This document shows, piece after piece, positions 16,360 through 25,204 of a stretch of 64,000 bases of DNA. This stretch comes from Candidatus Gastranaerophilales bacterium. GTDB lineage: Bacteria > Cyanobacteriota > Vampirovibrionia > Gastranaerophilales > CAJFVJ01. The stretch is from NCBI GenBank assembly GCA_944323485.1, contig CALUSR010000002.1, positions 194,048 to 258,047 of the forward strand, given 5' to 3'. The notes under the pieces are model-generated. The model was not told the DNA's origin, did no database searches, and saw nothing but the letters and a program-made list of their open reading frames with translations. The position numbers were made by a program, and so were the translations under genes. Numbering within the stretch: position 1 is the first letter of the stretch; each line of letters opens with the position of its first letter.

Positions 16360-18553
16360 CAGAACGGCTCTCTTCGACCTGAGATTTGTTATAAAGATAG
16401 GATATCAACATCAATACGGCACCAAGAACAAGTAATACAAGAACTTTATATACAGACGCCAAACCTGCTATATCGTAGAAAATTATTTTGAAAATAGCAA
16501 GTATGCTTATATATATAGCAGAATTTTTTAGGCTCTTCACATTAAACGCAAGCCCGAACAAACTCAAAGCCGCAAGATAGAAAATCCACATAATCGTAAT
16601 AATAAAACCGGAACTATCATATAATCCGAATTTTATTAAATAGTCAGCTGTTTCATAGGAAATGAGAAAAAATCCGAGAGTTATCGCAAGATAATCAAAC
16701 AAATATTTTTTCTCCATCTTCGAATAAACAAGAGCACATGCTATCCCAACAGCAAAAGCAAAAAATCTCAAATTTAATATCGGCAAAAATTCTTCAACAG
16801 GAACATATCTTACTCCAAGAAGAACTAAAAATACAGCACTCACACTCCACATCAAATAACTCAACAACCGAAAAATATATGACCCTTTTATATCAGCCAA
16901 GAATTTCAAATGCAGCGCATAAATAAACCCGATACATACATTGACCATCGCCTTCAAAGTAACAAACATATCATCAACAGAGTTTGAAACAAGCGACGAA
17001 TGGGTCATCCATGCGTTAAACTCAAAAATTACATACAAATAAATCATAGTTGAATACAAAAAAGTCAAAAATAATGACACTTGAGAATCTCTGCTTTTTG
17101 GACACTTCGCCAAAATCGATGAACACCCGAACATAACTAACGCAGGAACACCAAACAACACAAGTCTTGAATTTAATAAAGGAACATAACCTTCAACAGG
17201 TACTATCGAAGTATTCAACCTCAATATTGACACAATACATGTCAACGAGAAAAACAACACCCATTTTGTTAAATACTTTAAATCAAGAAAATATCTCAAA
17301 GATGTTATGAACAAAGTTTCAAAGGTCCAGAGAAGAACTCTCGTCATTCCTGCAGAAACAAAAAACGTTCCCATATATACAACAGCTATCAACGCATAAA
17401 AATAAGGACGCAATATCTTTTTTTGATTTCTTGAAAGGAAATAACATACAACAGCCAAATAAATAAAAGCATAAGAAAATAAAACAAGCCCAAGCAGCAT
17501 CCTCTCTCCAGAGAAAACAAGCCAGGATAAAAACGCAAGAATACCAAGATTGATATAACTCGACATATAATGCTCTTTCTCATGCTGAATTTTGTTTGTA
17601 AGTATCCTCAACAAATCAAAACTCAAATACATAACCCACAAAATAATCGGGCATATTATGCTGAATTTATCATGTGCAAAAATAGAAGTTCCAAACAAAA
17701 GAACGGTTGTTAAAACCAGATTAACAAAATTCAACCACCGCTTGTCAGAATTAACATAGACATAAACTAAAGCTATTGCATTCATAAAAAGCAAATAGCA
17801 AAACAAAAAATTCTGAGATAAATTATCATTCAGAAAAAATGGAGTCAAATAACCGCCAAACAGCCCTATACCTAATGCTGAATAAGACTTGTATCGTCCC
17901 GCAAGAAAATACGTAGATAAAAGCAGAACGCAACCGATACCAAGCCCCAGATATGTCGAAAACAGATGAAACACCCCTGTTGCACAATAAGTTGATATGA
18001 ACAACACAGCAAGCCCTACTCCCAATAAAACTTCTGCATAAGGTTTCATATTATCACTCTTTTTATGCATATTTAAAGAAACAAAAACAAATGCCAAACC
18101 GGCGACAAAACCGGCTGCTATTCTCATCAGCGGAGTAAAAACAATAAATTGAGATACAACGGTGATAAATATACCAATAGCTATAACAAGAGCAAGCGCA
18201 CCTATTTTATTGAAAAGACTTCCAAAAAATATATTCTCAATACTTCTTTTTGACTTTTCATCTTTTTCGAAAACATTAACTGTATGCTGAACTTTTGCAG
18301 ATTGTTCATCTGCATTACCATGTTTTGCAGCATCATCTTCAAATAATGGTGTTTCTTTTGGCTTCTCCGCTGATAATTCTTCTTTATACATAGCAGATTC
18401 ATCAATTCCAATTTTTGATGAGTCAAGACTGTTTATTTGCTTCTCAAGCTGTTCATATTTTTTTGTTAAATTCTTTTTGAATTCATAAAAATCACAATGA
18501 ATCCATAATAACCAGAAAATCATTATTAAAATAAATAAAAAAAGAACTATCAT
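16349..18553 (-). CDS. DUF2339 large polytopic membrane protein
   Basis: About 734 residues. One N-terminal membrane helix, a coiled-coil stretch (about residues 22-45: EFKKNLTKKYEQLEKQINSL), an acidic/polar linker, then roughly 20 hydrophobic segments. The segment FFGSLFNKIGALALVIAIG and the following RIAAGFVAGLAF are typical for DUF2339 (predicted membrane protein family). Function is unknown. Start ATG 18553 has GGAG upstream; TTG 18556 adds one residue. It is followed by the overlapping DUF2142 gene, suggesting a shared envelope-related job, which is inference. Confidence 0.83.
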   Translation of the reverse strand: MIVLFLFILIMIFWLLWIHCDFYEFKKNLTKKYEQLEKQINSLDSSKIGIDESAMYKEELSAEKPKETPLFEDDAAKHGNADEQSAKVQHTVNVFEKDEKSKRSIENIFFGSLFNKIGALALVIAIGIFITVVSQFIVFTPLMRIAAGFVAGLAFVFVSLNMHKKSDNMKPYAEVLLGVGLAVLFISTYCATGVFHLFSTYLGLGIGCVLLLSTYFLAGRYKSYSALGIGLFGGYLTPFFLNDNLSQNFLFCYLLFMNAIALVYVYVNSDKRWLNFVNLVLTTVLLFGTSIFAHDKFSIICPIILWVMYLSFDLLRILTNKIQHEKEHYMSSYINLGILAFLSWLVFSGERMLLGLVLFSYAFIYLAVVCYFLSRNQKKILRPYFYALIAVVYMGTFFVSAGMTRVLLWTFETLFITSLRYFLDLKYLTKWVLFFSLTCIVSILRLNTSIVPVEGYVPLLNSRLVLFGVPALVMFGCSSILAKCPKSRDSQVSLFLTFLYSTMIYLYVIFEFNAWMTHSSLVSNSVDDMFVTLKAMVNVCIGFIYALHLKFLADIKGSYIFRLLSYLMWSVSAVFLVLLGVRYVPVEEFLPILNLRFFAFAVGIACALVYSKMEKKYLFDYLAITLGFFLISYETADYLIKFGLYDSSGFIITIMWIFYLAALSLFGLAFNVKSLKNSAIYISILAIFKIIFYDIAGLASVYKVLVLLVLGAVLMLISYLYNKSQVEESRSDDE

Positions 18554-18778
18554 CAAATATCTCCAAACACTAAAAAATCCGCTATAAAGAAATAATACAA
18601 ATATTTTTTACTAAATGCAAATTAAAAAAACTCTTCAATTTTTAATAAAAACTGTATATTCGAACTCAAAACCTGCTGGAATCAAATAAAAAACAAAATT
18701 TGAACTTTTTTCACTATTACTCGTTATTATAAGTAAGTGAATAGCTAAGAAAATTATTTTAGAGGAAAGGGAATTTTT

Positions 18779-19120
18779 ATGAAAAAGAAATTATTATCAA
18801 TCTTGCTTGCAGGTATTTTGCTGACAGGTTTGACGCTGAATGCAGAGAGTTTCGCAGGTCCTAGAGATCACCACGGACAAAAATACTCTCAACACAAAGA
18901 AATGAGACACAACCAACACAAACAACCTGTTAAATTTAACAAAAAAGGACCAGATAAACATCACAAAAATTTCAAAAAAGCTAATGACAAAAAGAAATTT
19001 GCTAACCACAAAAGCAACTCAAGATTTGAACACAAAAAAGACCACAAAAAATTTCATCAAACAAAAAAAGTAAACCATAAAAGACCTGTAAATCATCACC
19101 AAAAACATGGAAGAAGATAA
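18779..19120 (+). CDS. Secreted His/Lys-rich basic protein, unknown function
   Basis: 113 residues. Signal peptide KKKLLSILLAGILLTGLTLN with likely cleavage near AESFA-G (about residue 26). The mature part is almost entirely His, Lys, Asn, Gln and Arg with no hydrophobic core, so it is probably disordered. Histidine content suggests metal binding or an acid-response role, by analogy with other His-rich periplasmic proteins; it could also bind anionic glycans or LPS. AGAGGAAAGG lies just before the ATG. Monocistronic, with a strong terminator directly after. Confidence 0.8.
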   Translation: MKKKLLSILLAGILLTGLTLNAESFAGPRDHHGQKYSQHKEMRHNQHKQPVKFNKKGPDKHHKNFKKANDKKKFANHKSNSRFEHKKDHKKFHQTKKVNHKRPVNHHQKHGRR

Positions 19121-19134
19121 TCCTTTAACTTTTC

Positions 19135-19175
19135 AAAAAACAGAGCATATTTATAAAAATATGCTCTGTTTTTTT
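19135..19175 (+). terminator. Rho-independent terminator, bidirectional sequence
   Basis: 12-bp perfect stem CAGAGCATATTT (19141-19152) / AAATATGCTCTG (19157-19168), loop ATAA, extended by A-run and T-run. Confidence 0.95.
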
Positions 19176-19341
19176 GTTTTTTAATTTTAATTTCCCACAT
19201 CCTACCAACTCAAACTATTGCAGTTGTTTGTAATATTTTTTTTTGTTTAATTGTAAAAACTATTTTAAATTAAGAGTTTTTGCTATACTTTCCTCATATT
19301 GTATGATTACTATAAGTAATACAATAAAATGAGATCAACCT

Positions 19342-19860
19342 ATGTTTAATTTCTTTAATAAAAAGATAGAAAGTAAGTTCATTGACAATTTATTGGTCAA
19401 GTTTTACATTTTCATACTTTTTTTTATGCCTATTATTGTGTTGTTCTGTTTATTGCTAAATTGTCCTTATAAAGAAGTATTAATATGTAATTCAAGTAAA
19501 TGTAGTCTTGAACAGCATTTTTTATTTTCTAATTCAAATATAGCTGATATAAATAGGCCCATAAATGTAACAGTCCGTAGTGGAGGTGCTAACATTTTAA
19601 GGTCATATTGGTTAATGATGACTGAATATAATAGATTATTTCAGTCATCATACTATATTCCATATTTTGCATACAGTGATAAAGATTTAATAGAATCAAG
19701 TGATGAAAAATTAAAAATAACTAAATATAATCCTGATATTTTTATAGTACTAATCTTTAACATAATGCTTGTTATTCTGCTAATTTATGGAAGAATAAAC
19801 TATCTAAAGAAATATAAAAAAATATCGGACCAAATATCTGAGAATAAAAGTACCAAATAA
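19342..19860 (+). CDS. Two-TM membrane protein, unknown function
   Basis: 172 residues with two hydrophobic helices, FYIFILFFMPIIVLFCLLL (about 22-40) and IFIVLIFNIMLVILLIYG (about 133-150), separated by an extracytoplasmic loop of about 90 residues that contains two Cys. Codon use is more AT-rich (TTA, ATA, AAT) than in the surrounding housekeeping genes, a sign of recent gain or relaxed selection. I do not recognise a family. It is followed by a terminator and then by the DUF3137-like gene in the same orientation. Confidence 0.65.
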   Translation: MFNFFNKKIESKFIDNLLVKFYIFILFFMPIIVLFCLLLNCPYKEVLICNSSKCSLEQHFLFSNSNIADINRPINVTVRSGGANILRSYWLMMTEYNRLFQSSYYIPYFAYSDKDLIESSDEKLKITKYNPDIFIVLIFNIMLVILLIYGRINYLKKYKKISDQISENKSTK

Positions 19861-19889
19861 AGGGCTTAGCCCCCTCAAAAAAAGCAAGG

Positions 19890-19919
19890 GAGGTAAGTTA
19901 GTAAGAAACCTCTTTTTTA
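19890..19919 (+). terminator. Probable rho-independent terminator
   Basis: Stem GAGGT (19890-19894) / ACCTC (19908-19912) with a 13-base loop, then TTTTTT. Weak stem but well placed after the preceding stop; the region just before it (GGGCTTAGCCCC) is also self-complementary. Confidence 0.5.
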
Positions 19920-20014
19920 GAATGGCTTGTGAGTAATTTTATCTTTTGCACTTCCCTTATTATAATCATACCAACCTTGCTCTATTAAATATTATTGTTT
20001 GGATAATCATATGA

Positions 20015-20020
20015 TATAAT
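20015..20020 (+). promoter_or_regulatory. -10 box six bases before ATG (possible leaderless start)
   Basis: TATAAT at 20015-20020, followed by GACAGT and ATG 20027, with no ribosome-binding sequence. Transcription would begin at or next to the A of ATG. The -35 region (about 19992-19997) is poor. Confidence 0.5.
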
Positions 20021-20026
20021 GACAGT

Positions 20027-20935
20027 ATGAGGGTTCATGATTTTGAAAATGCGATTAGTGACGTTATAAAAAATAATCAAGCAACATTTAATTTTTGCGA
20101 AGAAATAAGAAAAAAGAAAATTAAAGAATATATAATAGATGTTTGTTTTATTATTTTGCTAGCAATTATTTCTCTTAAAGTTTTGTCTTTACCAATACTT
20201 TTAGCTTTATTTGTAATTCCAGTCGGTTCTATTTATTTTTTAATGTACAAAATACATGAATATCAAATAGAATATAAAAAGACCTGTTTCCCTTTAATAG
20301 CAGAAATACTTGGATTTAAAAGTATAGTATTTGACTTAGATAAAACTGAACATGATAAAATTTATTTTGACTCAAAACTGTTTGACAACTTTTCTTTTTA
20401 TACATTAAGTGATTTTTTTGAAGCAAAACACAATTCTACTTTGTATAAGTTAATAGAAATTACTTTATTTGCAGGGGAAAAATACTATAGTAAAATTTTT
20501 CAAGGAATTGTTGTAATATATCCGTTTAAATACTCTAAAGAACATATTATTATTACAACAAAGGGTAATAAAATAGCATCTAAAAGTAAAAAAATAAAAA
20601 TATCAAATCAAGAATTCAAAAAAAAATTTAATTTTTATTGTGTAAATAGAGAAATAACTGAAACAGAATTGTTCAGAAATGTTCCTACTTATATAACTAA
20701 ATGTCTAATTGATTTACAAAAAAGCTATTCCACTAAAAAAGTTAAATGTGCAATATTTCAAGATAAAATCATGGTAGCAATCAGTTTAAATACATATCTT
20801 TTTCTAACGGGAAATTTATTTAAGTCTTGCTTTGACATAAAAAGTCAACTAAATCTTCTTAAAAATATTCAACCTGTATCAAATTTTATTAAATATTTAG
20901 ATAATAAGTCTGTGGAACAAGGTGAAATTTTATAA
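20027..20935 (+). CDS. DUF3137-like membrane protein
   Basis: 302 residues with two adjacent N-terminal membrane helices (about 35-80: VCFIILLAIISLKVLSL and LLALFVIPVGSIYFLMY) and a soluble C-terminal domain. The run from FPLIAEILGF through LFDNFSFYTLSDFFEAKHN to KIFQGIVVIYPF follows the DUF3137 pattern. The family often pairs with LemA, but no lemA is seen here. Like the preceding gene it is AT-rich in codon use. Translation probably starts on a leaderless transcript. Confidence 0.6.
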   Translation: MRVHDFENAISDVIKNNQATFNFCEEIRKKKIKEYIIDVCFIILLAIISLKVLSLPILLALFVIPVGSIYFLMYKIHEYQIEYKKTCFPLIAEILGFKSIVFDLDKTEHDKIYFDSKLFDNFSFYTLSDFFEAKHNSTLYKLIEITLFAGEKYYSKIFQGIVVIYPFKYSKEHIIITTKGNKIASKSKKIKISNQEFKKKFNFYCVNREITETELFRNVPTYITKCLIDLQKSYSTKKVKCAIFQDKIMVAISLNTYLFLTGNLFKSCFDIKSQLNLLKNIQPVSNFIKYLDNKSVEQGEIL

Positions 20936-21217
20936 CAGTAGATTAGTAATCTATACATCAACATTATAATTTTGTGAAAAATAATATTTTATTGAAGTAA
21001 TAATTTTGGGATAATCTTTAATATTGCAAGGATTTAGTATTCTATGAATATGATTAAAAAGAACACATATTGATACAATTCTCGATTAAAATATTAATAT
21101 AACTTTTGTATCCTTCGTTAAGTATTGTTTTATGTTCAAATTTTATTTTTAATTTTGGATAGCTCTGACTAATTTGTATAAATACACTAAAATAAATACA
21201 TTTATAAAATTTTTCAC
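20936..21217. other. AT-rich intergenic stretch without a supported gene
   Basis: About 280 bases between the DUF3137-like gene and the tRNA-Ser terminator. I see a short inverted repeat TAGATTA/TAATCTA near 20940-20954 and otherwise only A/T-rich sequence. A 63-codon frame on the - strand has low-complexity composition, no ribosome site and no recognisable motif, so I do not call it. Confidence 0.5.
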
Positions 21218-21243
21218 AAAAAAAAGAGGCGTTCAGTAGCCTC
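21218..21243 (-). terminator. Rho-independent terminator of tRNA-Ser
   Basis: Read on the - strand: stem GAGGC / GCCTC (21239-21243 and 21226-21230) with an 8-base loop, followed by eight T (21218-21225). It lies about 25 bases downstream of the tRNA 3' end. Confidence 0.8.
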
Positions 21244-21265
21244 AAAGTTTCACTCTAGCAGAAAA

Positions 21266-21352
21266 AGGAGGAGGTGGGATTCGAACCCACGGTGCGCTCG
21301 CACGCACGACGGTTTTCAAGACCGCTCCGATAAACCGCTCTGGCACTCCTCC
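21266..21352 (-). tRNA. tRNA-Ser(TGA)
   Basis: Class II tRNA. Acceptor GGAGGAG/CTCCTCC, T8 G9, D arm with GCGGTTTA, anticodon loop CTTGAAA giving anticodon TGA, long variable arm GTGCG/CGCAC, T arm GTGGG-TTCGAAT-CCCAC. CCA is not encoded. The discriminator position reads T (21266), whereas bacterial tRNA-Ser usually has G. Confidence 0.95.
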
Positions 21353-21437
21353 GTGCCGATTTATTAATTTTATAATACTATATAAATTTTTTTATGCAAT
21401 CTTTTTTTAAATTATATATTTATAATATAATATTGTT

Positions 21438-22094
21438 ATGGACAATAAGATTATAAAAATAACCAAAAATAAATTGAATTTTGTCGGCATATCAGTCAAA
21501 CCCGACACAACCGAAGACTCGGGGATTGCTGTTCTTGATGAAGATTTGAATATCAAATACATAGATAAAGCTTACAGACTCAACGACATAAAATTCTTTG
21601 TAGAAAATCTCAGCAACAAAGACAGCCTGATTATCTCTATTGATATCCCGCTGAATAATATGTTTCTCATCGGAAAATGGAGGCAGGAGTCAAAACATTA
21701 TCATTGTTTTACTGTCGGAACATCTTACAGTTCAAAACAAATTTGGAGCACAAGGCAGAGCTCAAGAGGCTCAGAAATTGCTCAAACATTGAAAGAAGAA
21801 GGATATGACGTATTCAGATACAACTCATCCTATTCAAAATGTGCTCTCAGCCTGACATATCCGCTGAAATCTCGTTCACCTGCCGGATGTAAATATTTTC
21901 AGGAAATGCTCAAACAAAAACTTGGTATAAGCGGATTAACAAACAATATAATGTCTTTTTCTGCTCTCGATGCCATATTAGGTGCATATACAAGCTGGCA
22001 GATTTATTATGGTGAACAAAATAAAACATTCAAAATAGTCAACAACTACAAAGACATCCCCGTAATAAGCCCTATTGAAAAGATATCGTGTTGA
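21438..22094 (+). CDS. DUF429-like predicted nuclease
   Basis: 218 residues. The pattern FVGISVKPDTTEDSGIAVLD, then IISIDIPL, a Ser/Arg-rich region (RQSSRGSEIAQTLKEEGYDV) and SALDAILGAYTSW resembles DUF429, an RNase-H-like fold with acidic residues at the start, in the 'D.P' strand and in the C-terminal 'DA..cA' helix. Biochemical function is unknown. ATG 21438 follows a TATAAT by six bases, without a ribosome site, a likely leaderless start. The 3' end overlaps the convergent zincin-like gene by 23 bases. Confidence 0.55.
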   Translation: MDNKIIKITKNKLNFVGISVKPDTTEDSGIAVLDEDLNIKYIDKAYRLNDIKFFVENLSNKDSLIISIDIPLNNMFLIGKWRQESKHYHCFTVGTSYSSKQIWSTRQSSRGSEIAQTLKEEGYDVFRYNSSYSKCALSLTYPLKSRSPAGCKYFQEMLKQKLGISGLTNNIMSFSALDAILGAYTSWQIYYGEQNKTFKIVNNYKDIPVISPIEKISC

Positions 22095-22836
22095 ACTTAT
22101 ATCCCTTCAAAATAGAGTTCTCTTTCAAATTGTGATTGGGACTCTCCAGAGGTAAACTGCCGTATTTTTCATCAATTCTTTTCAACAAAGCTGTTTTTTT
22201 AGGGTCTTCATCAAAAAACAACTTTGAATATAAAACGACTCCGTCATTCACTATGTTTGAAGATGATGCTTCAAATACATACGGATATTTCCTCGAATGA
22301 TAACGATTAGCGAGCGCATTCATCGCCAGAGCGTCAAATTCTTCCTGAATTGACGCCTCAACATCATCATCCTTTGCATGCGTTGTTTCATGCAGTACCG
22401 CTTCTGATATTGCCAGTATATCAGCAAAATTACGGGTATTTGAGTATGCTTCATTAATCAATATATTTTTTTGTCCGTTATCTTCCTGAAACTGGGCATG
22501 GTGTCCGAGTGAGGGAAGCGGTGCGAATTTTATGGAAATATTTTCATCTCTTATATAATCTACAGCTTCCTTCCCTGAGTTGAAAGCAATATTAACTCCT
22601 ATATTTTCCATATGGGCCATATCTTCCTGAGAAAACTCAACTTCTGATAAAAAGTTTATAGCCTGTCCTAAAATAAAATTATCCATCCCGGGATTGAAAT
22701 AATTCATACTTACAGGAGGCATCTCTTTCATAGCAAAAGACTGCACGCCTGGTGAACTTACCTGCCTTTCCGGCTGATTTTTGGCGAAATATGGATTTGA
22801 ATTGTATGAAACGGGATATATTTTATTTATAAACAA
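22072..22836 (-). CDS. Zincin-like protein with HExxH motif, lineage-type N terminus
   Basis: 254 residues. The central VLHETTHAKDDDVEASIQEE contains HETTH, the HExxH zinc-binding and catalytic signature, followed 11-16 residues later by Glu residues that could be the third ligand. The N terminus (INKIYPVSYNSNPYFAK) is the short Asn-rich leader that also opens other small proteins here and shows no signal peptide. A metallopeptidase role is plausible but the family is not one I can name. Start is TTG 22836, weakly supported. Confidence 0.6.
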   Translation of the reverse strand: MFINKIYPVSYNSNPYFAKNQPERQVSSPGVQSFAMKEMPPVSMNYFNPGMDNFILGQAINFLSEVEFSQEDMAHMENIGVNIAFNSGKEAVDYIRDENISIKFAPLPSLGHHAQFQEDNGQKNILINEAYSNTRNFADILAISEAVLHETTHAKDDDVEASIQEEFDALAMNALANRYHSRKYPYVFEASSSNIVNDGVVLYSKLFFDEDPKKTALLKRIDEKYGSLPLESPNHNLKENSILKGYKFNTISFQ

Positions 22837-22908
22837 AACAGTTTCTCAAAAACTATACACAGTTTTTTTATTATATCCTTTTTTAAATATTTTTCAACAG
22901 CCTGCAAA

Positions 22909-23568
22909 CTAAACCAAGGAACTGCCGGCTGTCTTTATTTTATCTATGCATTTCTTCTGACCGGCAAACTCAATTGATAACTCTCGAACCATATCCAAAG
23001 CATCCACATCACGAGCTATTGCGTCTTTCAATGATAAAATTTCTGAAACAGAAAGTTTCTTAATCTCTTCTGACTTTTGCAGCTTCCAGATATTTCTGAA
23101 ATTACGCTGAGTCTGCTCATCGTATCCAGGAAGCGATGATTTATAAGCCATCCAGTGATAGAATTGATGAGCCAGAATATAAACATTCGGCGTATTTACG
23201 CCAAGCAAAAACATATCAGGCAGCTCTGAAGATATTTCAGCATTCTTATCAGAAAAGAGCCTTATCATAACTGACAAACAAAGTGTTTTAAATCCTTTTT
23301 GTTTAGGTAAAAAACCTGGCGCAATATTCAAAAGAAGACAAACTTTTTCAATATGCTTCATTCGAACAATAGTTGTTGAGTGGTTTTCAATGTATCTCAA
23401 TATGTTATCAGGTTCTTTGATGTGTTTTTTCAAAAACTCTTTCGCCTTATGATAAACATTCTTTGCACGCTGCTCATCATGCGCATTGAGTTTCACAACA
23501 CCTGATTGGCTCAAAAATACATTTGAACTCTTATTTTTCAACGACGAATATTTACGGTACTTAAACAT
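22909..23568 (-). CDS. Hypothetical soluble protein
   Basis: 219 residues from ATG 23568. Helix-rich, with HDEQRAKNVYHKAKEFLKK and a C-terminal section SVSEILSLKDAIARDVDALDMV; it also has QFYHWMAYKSSLPGYDEQTQR, whose His and Trp cluster may mark a functional site. No motif I can name. The frame stays open upstream to a TTG at 23712, but that part is a low-complexity hydrophobic run without a ribosome site, so I exclude it. No partner gene is evident. Confidence 0.6.
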   Translation of the reverse strand: MFKYRKYSSLKNKSSNVFLSQSGVVKLNAHDEQRAKNVYHKAKEFLKKHIKEPDNILRYIENHSTTIVRMKHIEKVCLLLNIAPGFLPKQKGFKTLCLSVMIRLFSDKNAEISSELPDMFLLGVNTPNVYILAHQFYHWMAYKSSLPGYDEQTQRNFRNIWKLQKSEEIKKLSVSEILSLKDAIARDVDALDMVRELSIEFAGQKKCIDKIKTAGSSLV

Positions 23569-23758
23569 ATAATACTTCTGAGAAACAATGCTATATATAA
23601 GTTTCAGAAAATTAATAACTTTAAACAATATAAAAATCCTCAAAATAATCCTTATATATAAAAAAACATACAATACAAAATAATTGCTATATCTCAAAAA
23701 CAAAGGGAACAAAAACGCAGAAAAAAGCGTCTAAAAATATGAAGTGCCGTATTTGTAC

Positions 23759-23790
23759 AGCCGTCTTAGAGTGTAAGACGGCTTTTTTTT
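23759..23790 (+). terminator. + oriented rho-independent terminator without an upstream + gene
   Basis: Stem AGCCGTCTTA (23759-23768) / TAAGACGGCT (23774-23783), loop GAGTG, followed by eight T on + only. It overlaps the stop codon of the - strand yqeK gene. Nothing on + in the preceding kilobase looks like a gene. Confidence 0.8.
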
Positions 23791-24359
23791 ACGTCCAAAA
23801 TCAAAGAATCATACACCTCAACAGTCTGAGGGTGTATTACCAAATCATTATCAATCAGCTTTTTTATCGTAGCCTTATAACACAAAATAATAGCATCATC
23901 CATATTTCCATGCTCACTCAGAGCATCCCACAAAAGTTTTGATATATCTGGTCTTCGAGTTCTTGATTCTATTTTATCAGCAAGAAACACTATCTTCTCA
24001 GTCTGAGTCATATTTATTCTGCCAATTGTATGAAATCTGATGGCATCCAAAATTTCTTTATCCTCAATGTCAAAAACTGTTTTTGCAACATAAGCTCCGA
24101 CCGGAGCATGAAGTGTTTTGAAGTTCTCAAGCTCCATCTTCGTAACATCAATATTATTCTGCGATATAAGCCGCAACAACTCATCATTTGGCAAACATTT
24201 CGCACAATCATGAATTAAAGAAGCTATCTCAGCTTTTTCATTTTCAACTCCCAAAAACTTACATATTTCACAAGAAGCTTCATATGCACCGAGAGAATGT
24301 TCATACCTCTCGTTTGTAAGATTCTGCCTCAAATAAGTTTTAAAAAAATCAATATTCAT
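23766..24359 (-). CDS. yqeK: YqeK-type HD-domain nucleotidase
   Basis: 197 residues of the YqeK family, which in Firmicutes hydrolyses diadenosine tetraphosphate symmetrically. HD-domain features in order: RYEHSLGAYEAS (first His, about 19), ASLIHDCAKCLP (HD pair, about 49-50), FKTLHAPVGAYVAK (His about 84), IRFHTIGR (His about 109) and VFLADKIE (Asp about 126). The stop codon lies inside a terminator-like hairpin. It starts seven bases after the HDOD gene stop and is likely co-transcribed with it. Confidence 0.85.
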   Translation of the reverse strand: MNIDFFKTYLRQNLTNERYEHSLGAYEASCEICKFLGVENEKAEIASLIHDCAKCLPNDELLRLISQNNIDVTKMELENFKTLHAPVGAYVAKTVFDIEDKEILDAIRFHTIGRINMTQTEKIVFLADKIESRTRRPDISKLLWDALSEHGNMDDAIILCYKATIKKLIDNDLVIHPQTVEVYDSLILDVKKSRLTL

Positions 24360-24365
24360 AACAAA

Positions 24366-25169
24366 CTATAATATACCAATAATCGAATCACTTCTTTTGA
24401 AGACCATCTCCCTGAATTCAAGAGGATTGCTGAGTTCAAAATCAATAACCGATGATACCTCAGAGTCGAATATTGAATCCTCAAATTTATCCTGCGTAAT
24501 TTTTTCAGCGACATAAACTATTCCGGTTACTGATGAAGCTGATGAGTTTTGCAGAGAATGATGATATCTTATTGAATCGCAAATAATCGCCGGCAACTGA
24601 TATTTCTTTGCAAAAGCATACCCCAGCTCGGCATGGTCAACCTTGTAGACACTCTGCTCGGCAGTAAGTTTGTCAGTTCCTTTGTTAATCAAAAACTCAA
24701 CATCTTTGTACTTGCTGAGGTTATAAATATAAAAAATTGCTCTTCCAACATCATGCAAAAGTCCTATGACAAAAGCTTCTTCAGGACTTGCTATTTTCAG
24801 ATTTTCGGATAAAATTTCACTTGCGACAGCACAGCGAATAGAATGCTTCCAGAGTTCATGTCCTCTTTTTGTCATGACCATGGGTTTCATAGCCATGCCC
24901 ATAATAACGCCTTTTACCGTCTTTATACCGAGAAGAGATATCGCATCATTAATCTTGGTAACAGGATTTGGTATACCAAAATATGCTGAATTTACCAAAT
25001 TCAGAATTCTTGCAGACAGAGCAATATCTTTTGAAATTGTTTTTGATAGTTTCGAATAGCTGAACTGGTCGTCTTTCATTATCTCCATTGCTTCAAGAAA
25101 AACTATCGGCATAGCTTCCAGTTCAACAACTATATCCAATATTCTTTTTGATACTTCCTCTGAATTCAT
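24366..25169 (-). CDS. HDOD domain signalling protein
   Basis: About 267 residues, essentially one HDOD domain (PF08668): MPIVFLEAMEIMKDDQFSYS, then SKDIALSARILNLVNSAYFG, INDAISLLGIKTVKGVIMG and GLLHDVGRAIFYIYN. HDOD proteins act in regulatory or c-di-GMP related signalling and usually lack HD catalytic activity. ATG 25169 has AAGGA ten bases upstream. It lies between ftsX and yqeK in the same direction. Confidence 0.88.
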   Translation of the reverse strand: MNSEEVSKRILDIVVELEAMPIVFLEAMEIMKDDQFSYSKLSKTISKDIALSARILNLVNSAYFGIPNPVTKINDAISLLGIKTVKGVIMGMAMKPMVMTKRGHELWKHSIRCAVASEILSENLKIASPEEAFVIGLLHDVGRAIFYIYNLSKYKDVEFLINKGTDKLTAEQSVYKVDHAELGYAFAKKYQLPAIICDSIRYHHSLQNSSASSVTGIVYVAEKITQDKFEDSIFDSEVSSVIDFELSNPLEFREMVFKRSDSIIGIL

Positions 25170-25204
25170 AAATACCAATCCTTCAAATAAGTTATATTTT
25201 TTAA

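Noticed and set aside
21054-21245. 63-codon - strand frame between DUF3137-like gene and tRNA-Ser
   Set aside because: Overlaps the tRNA terminator hairpin, has no ribosome site and no recognisable composition.
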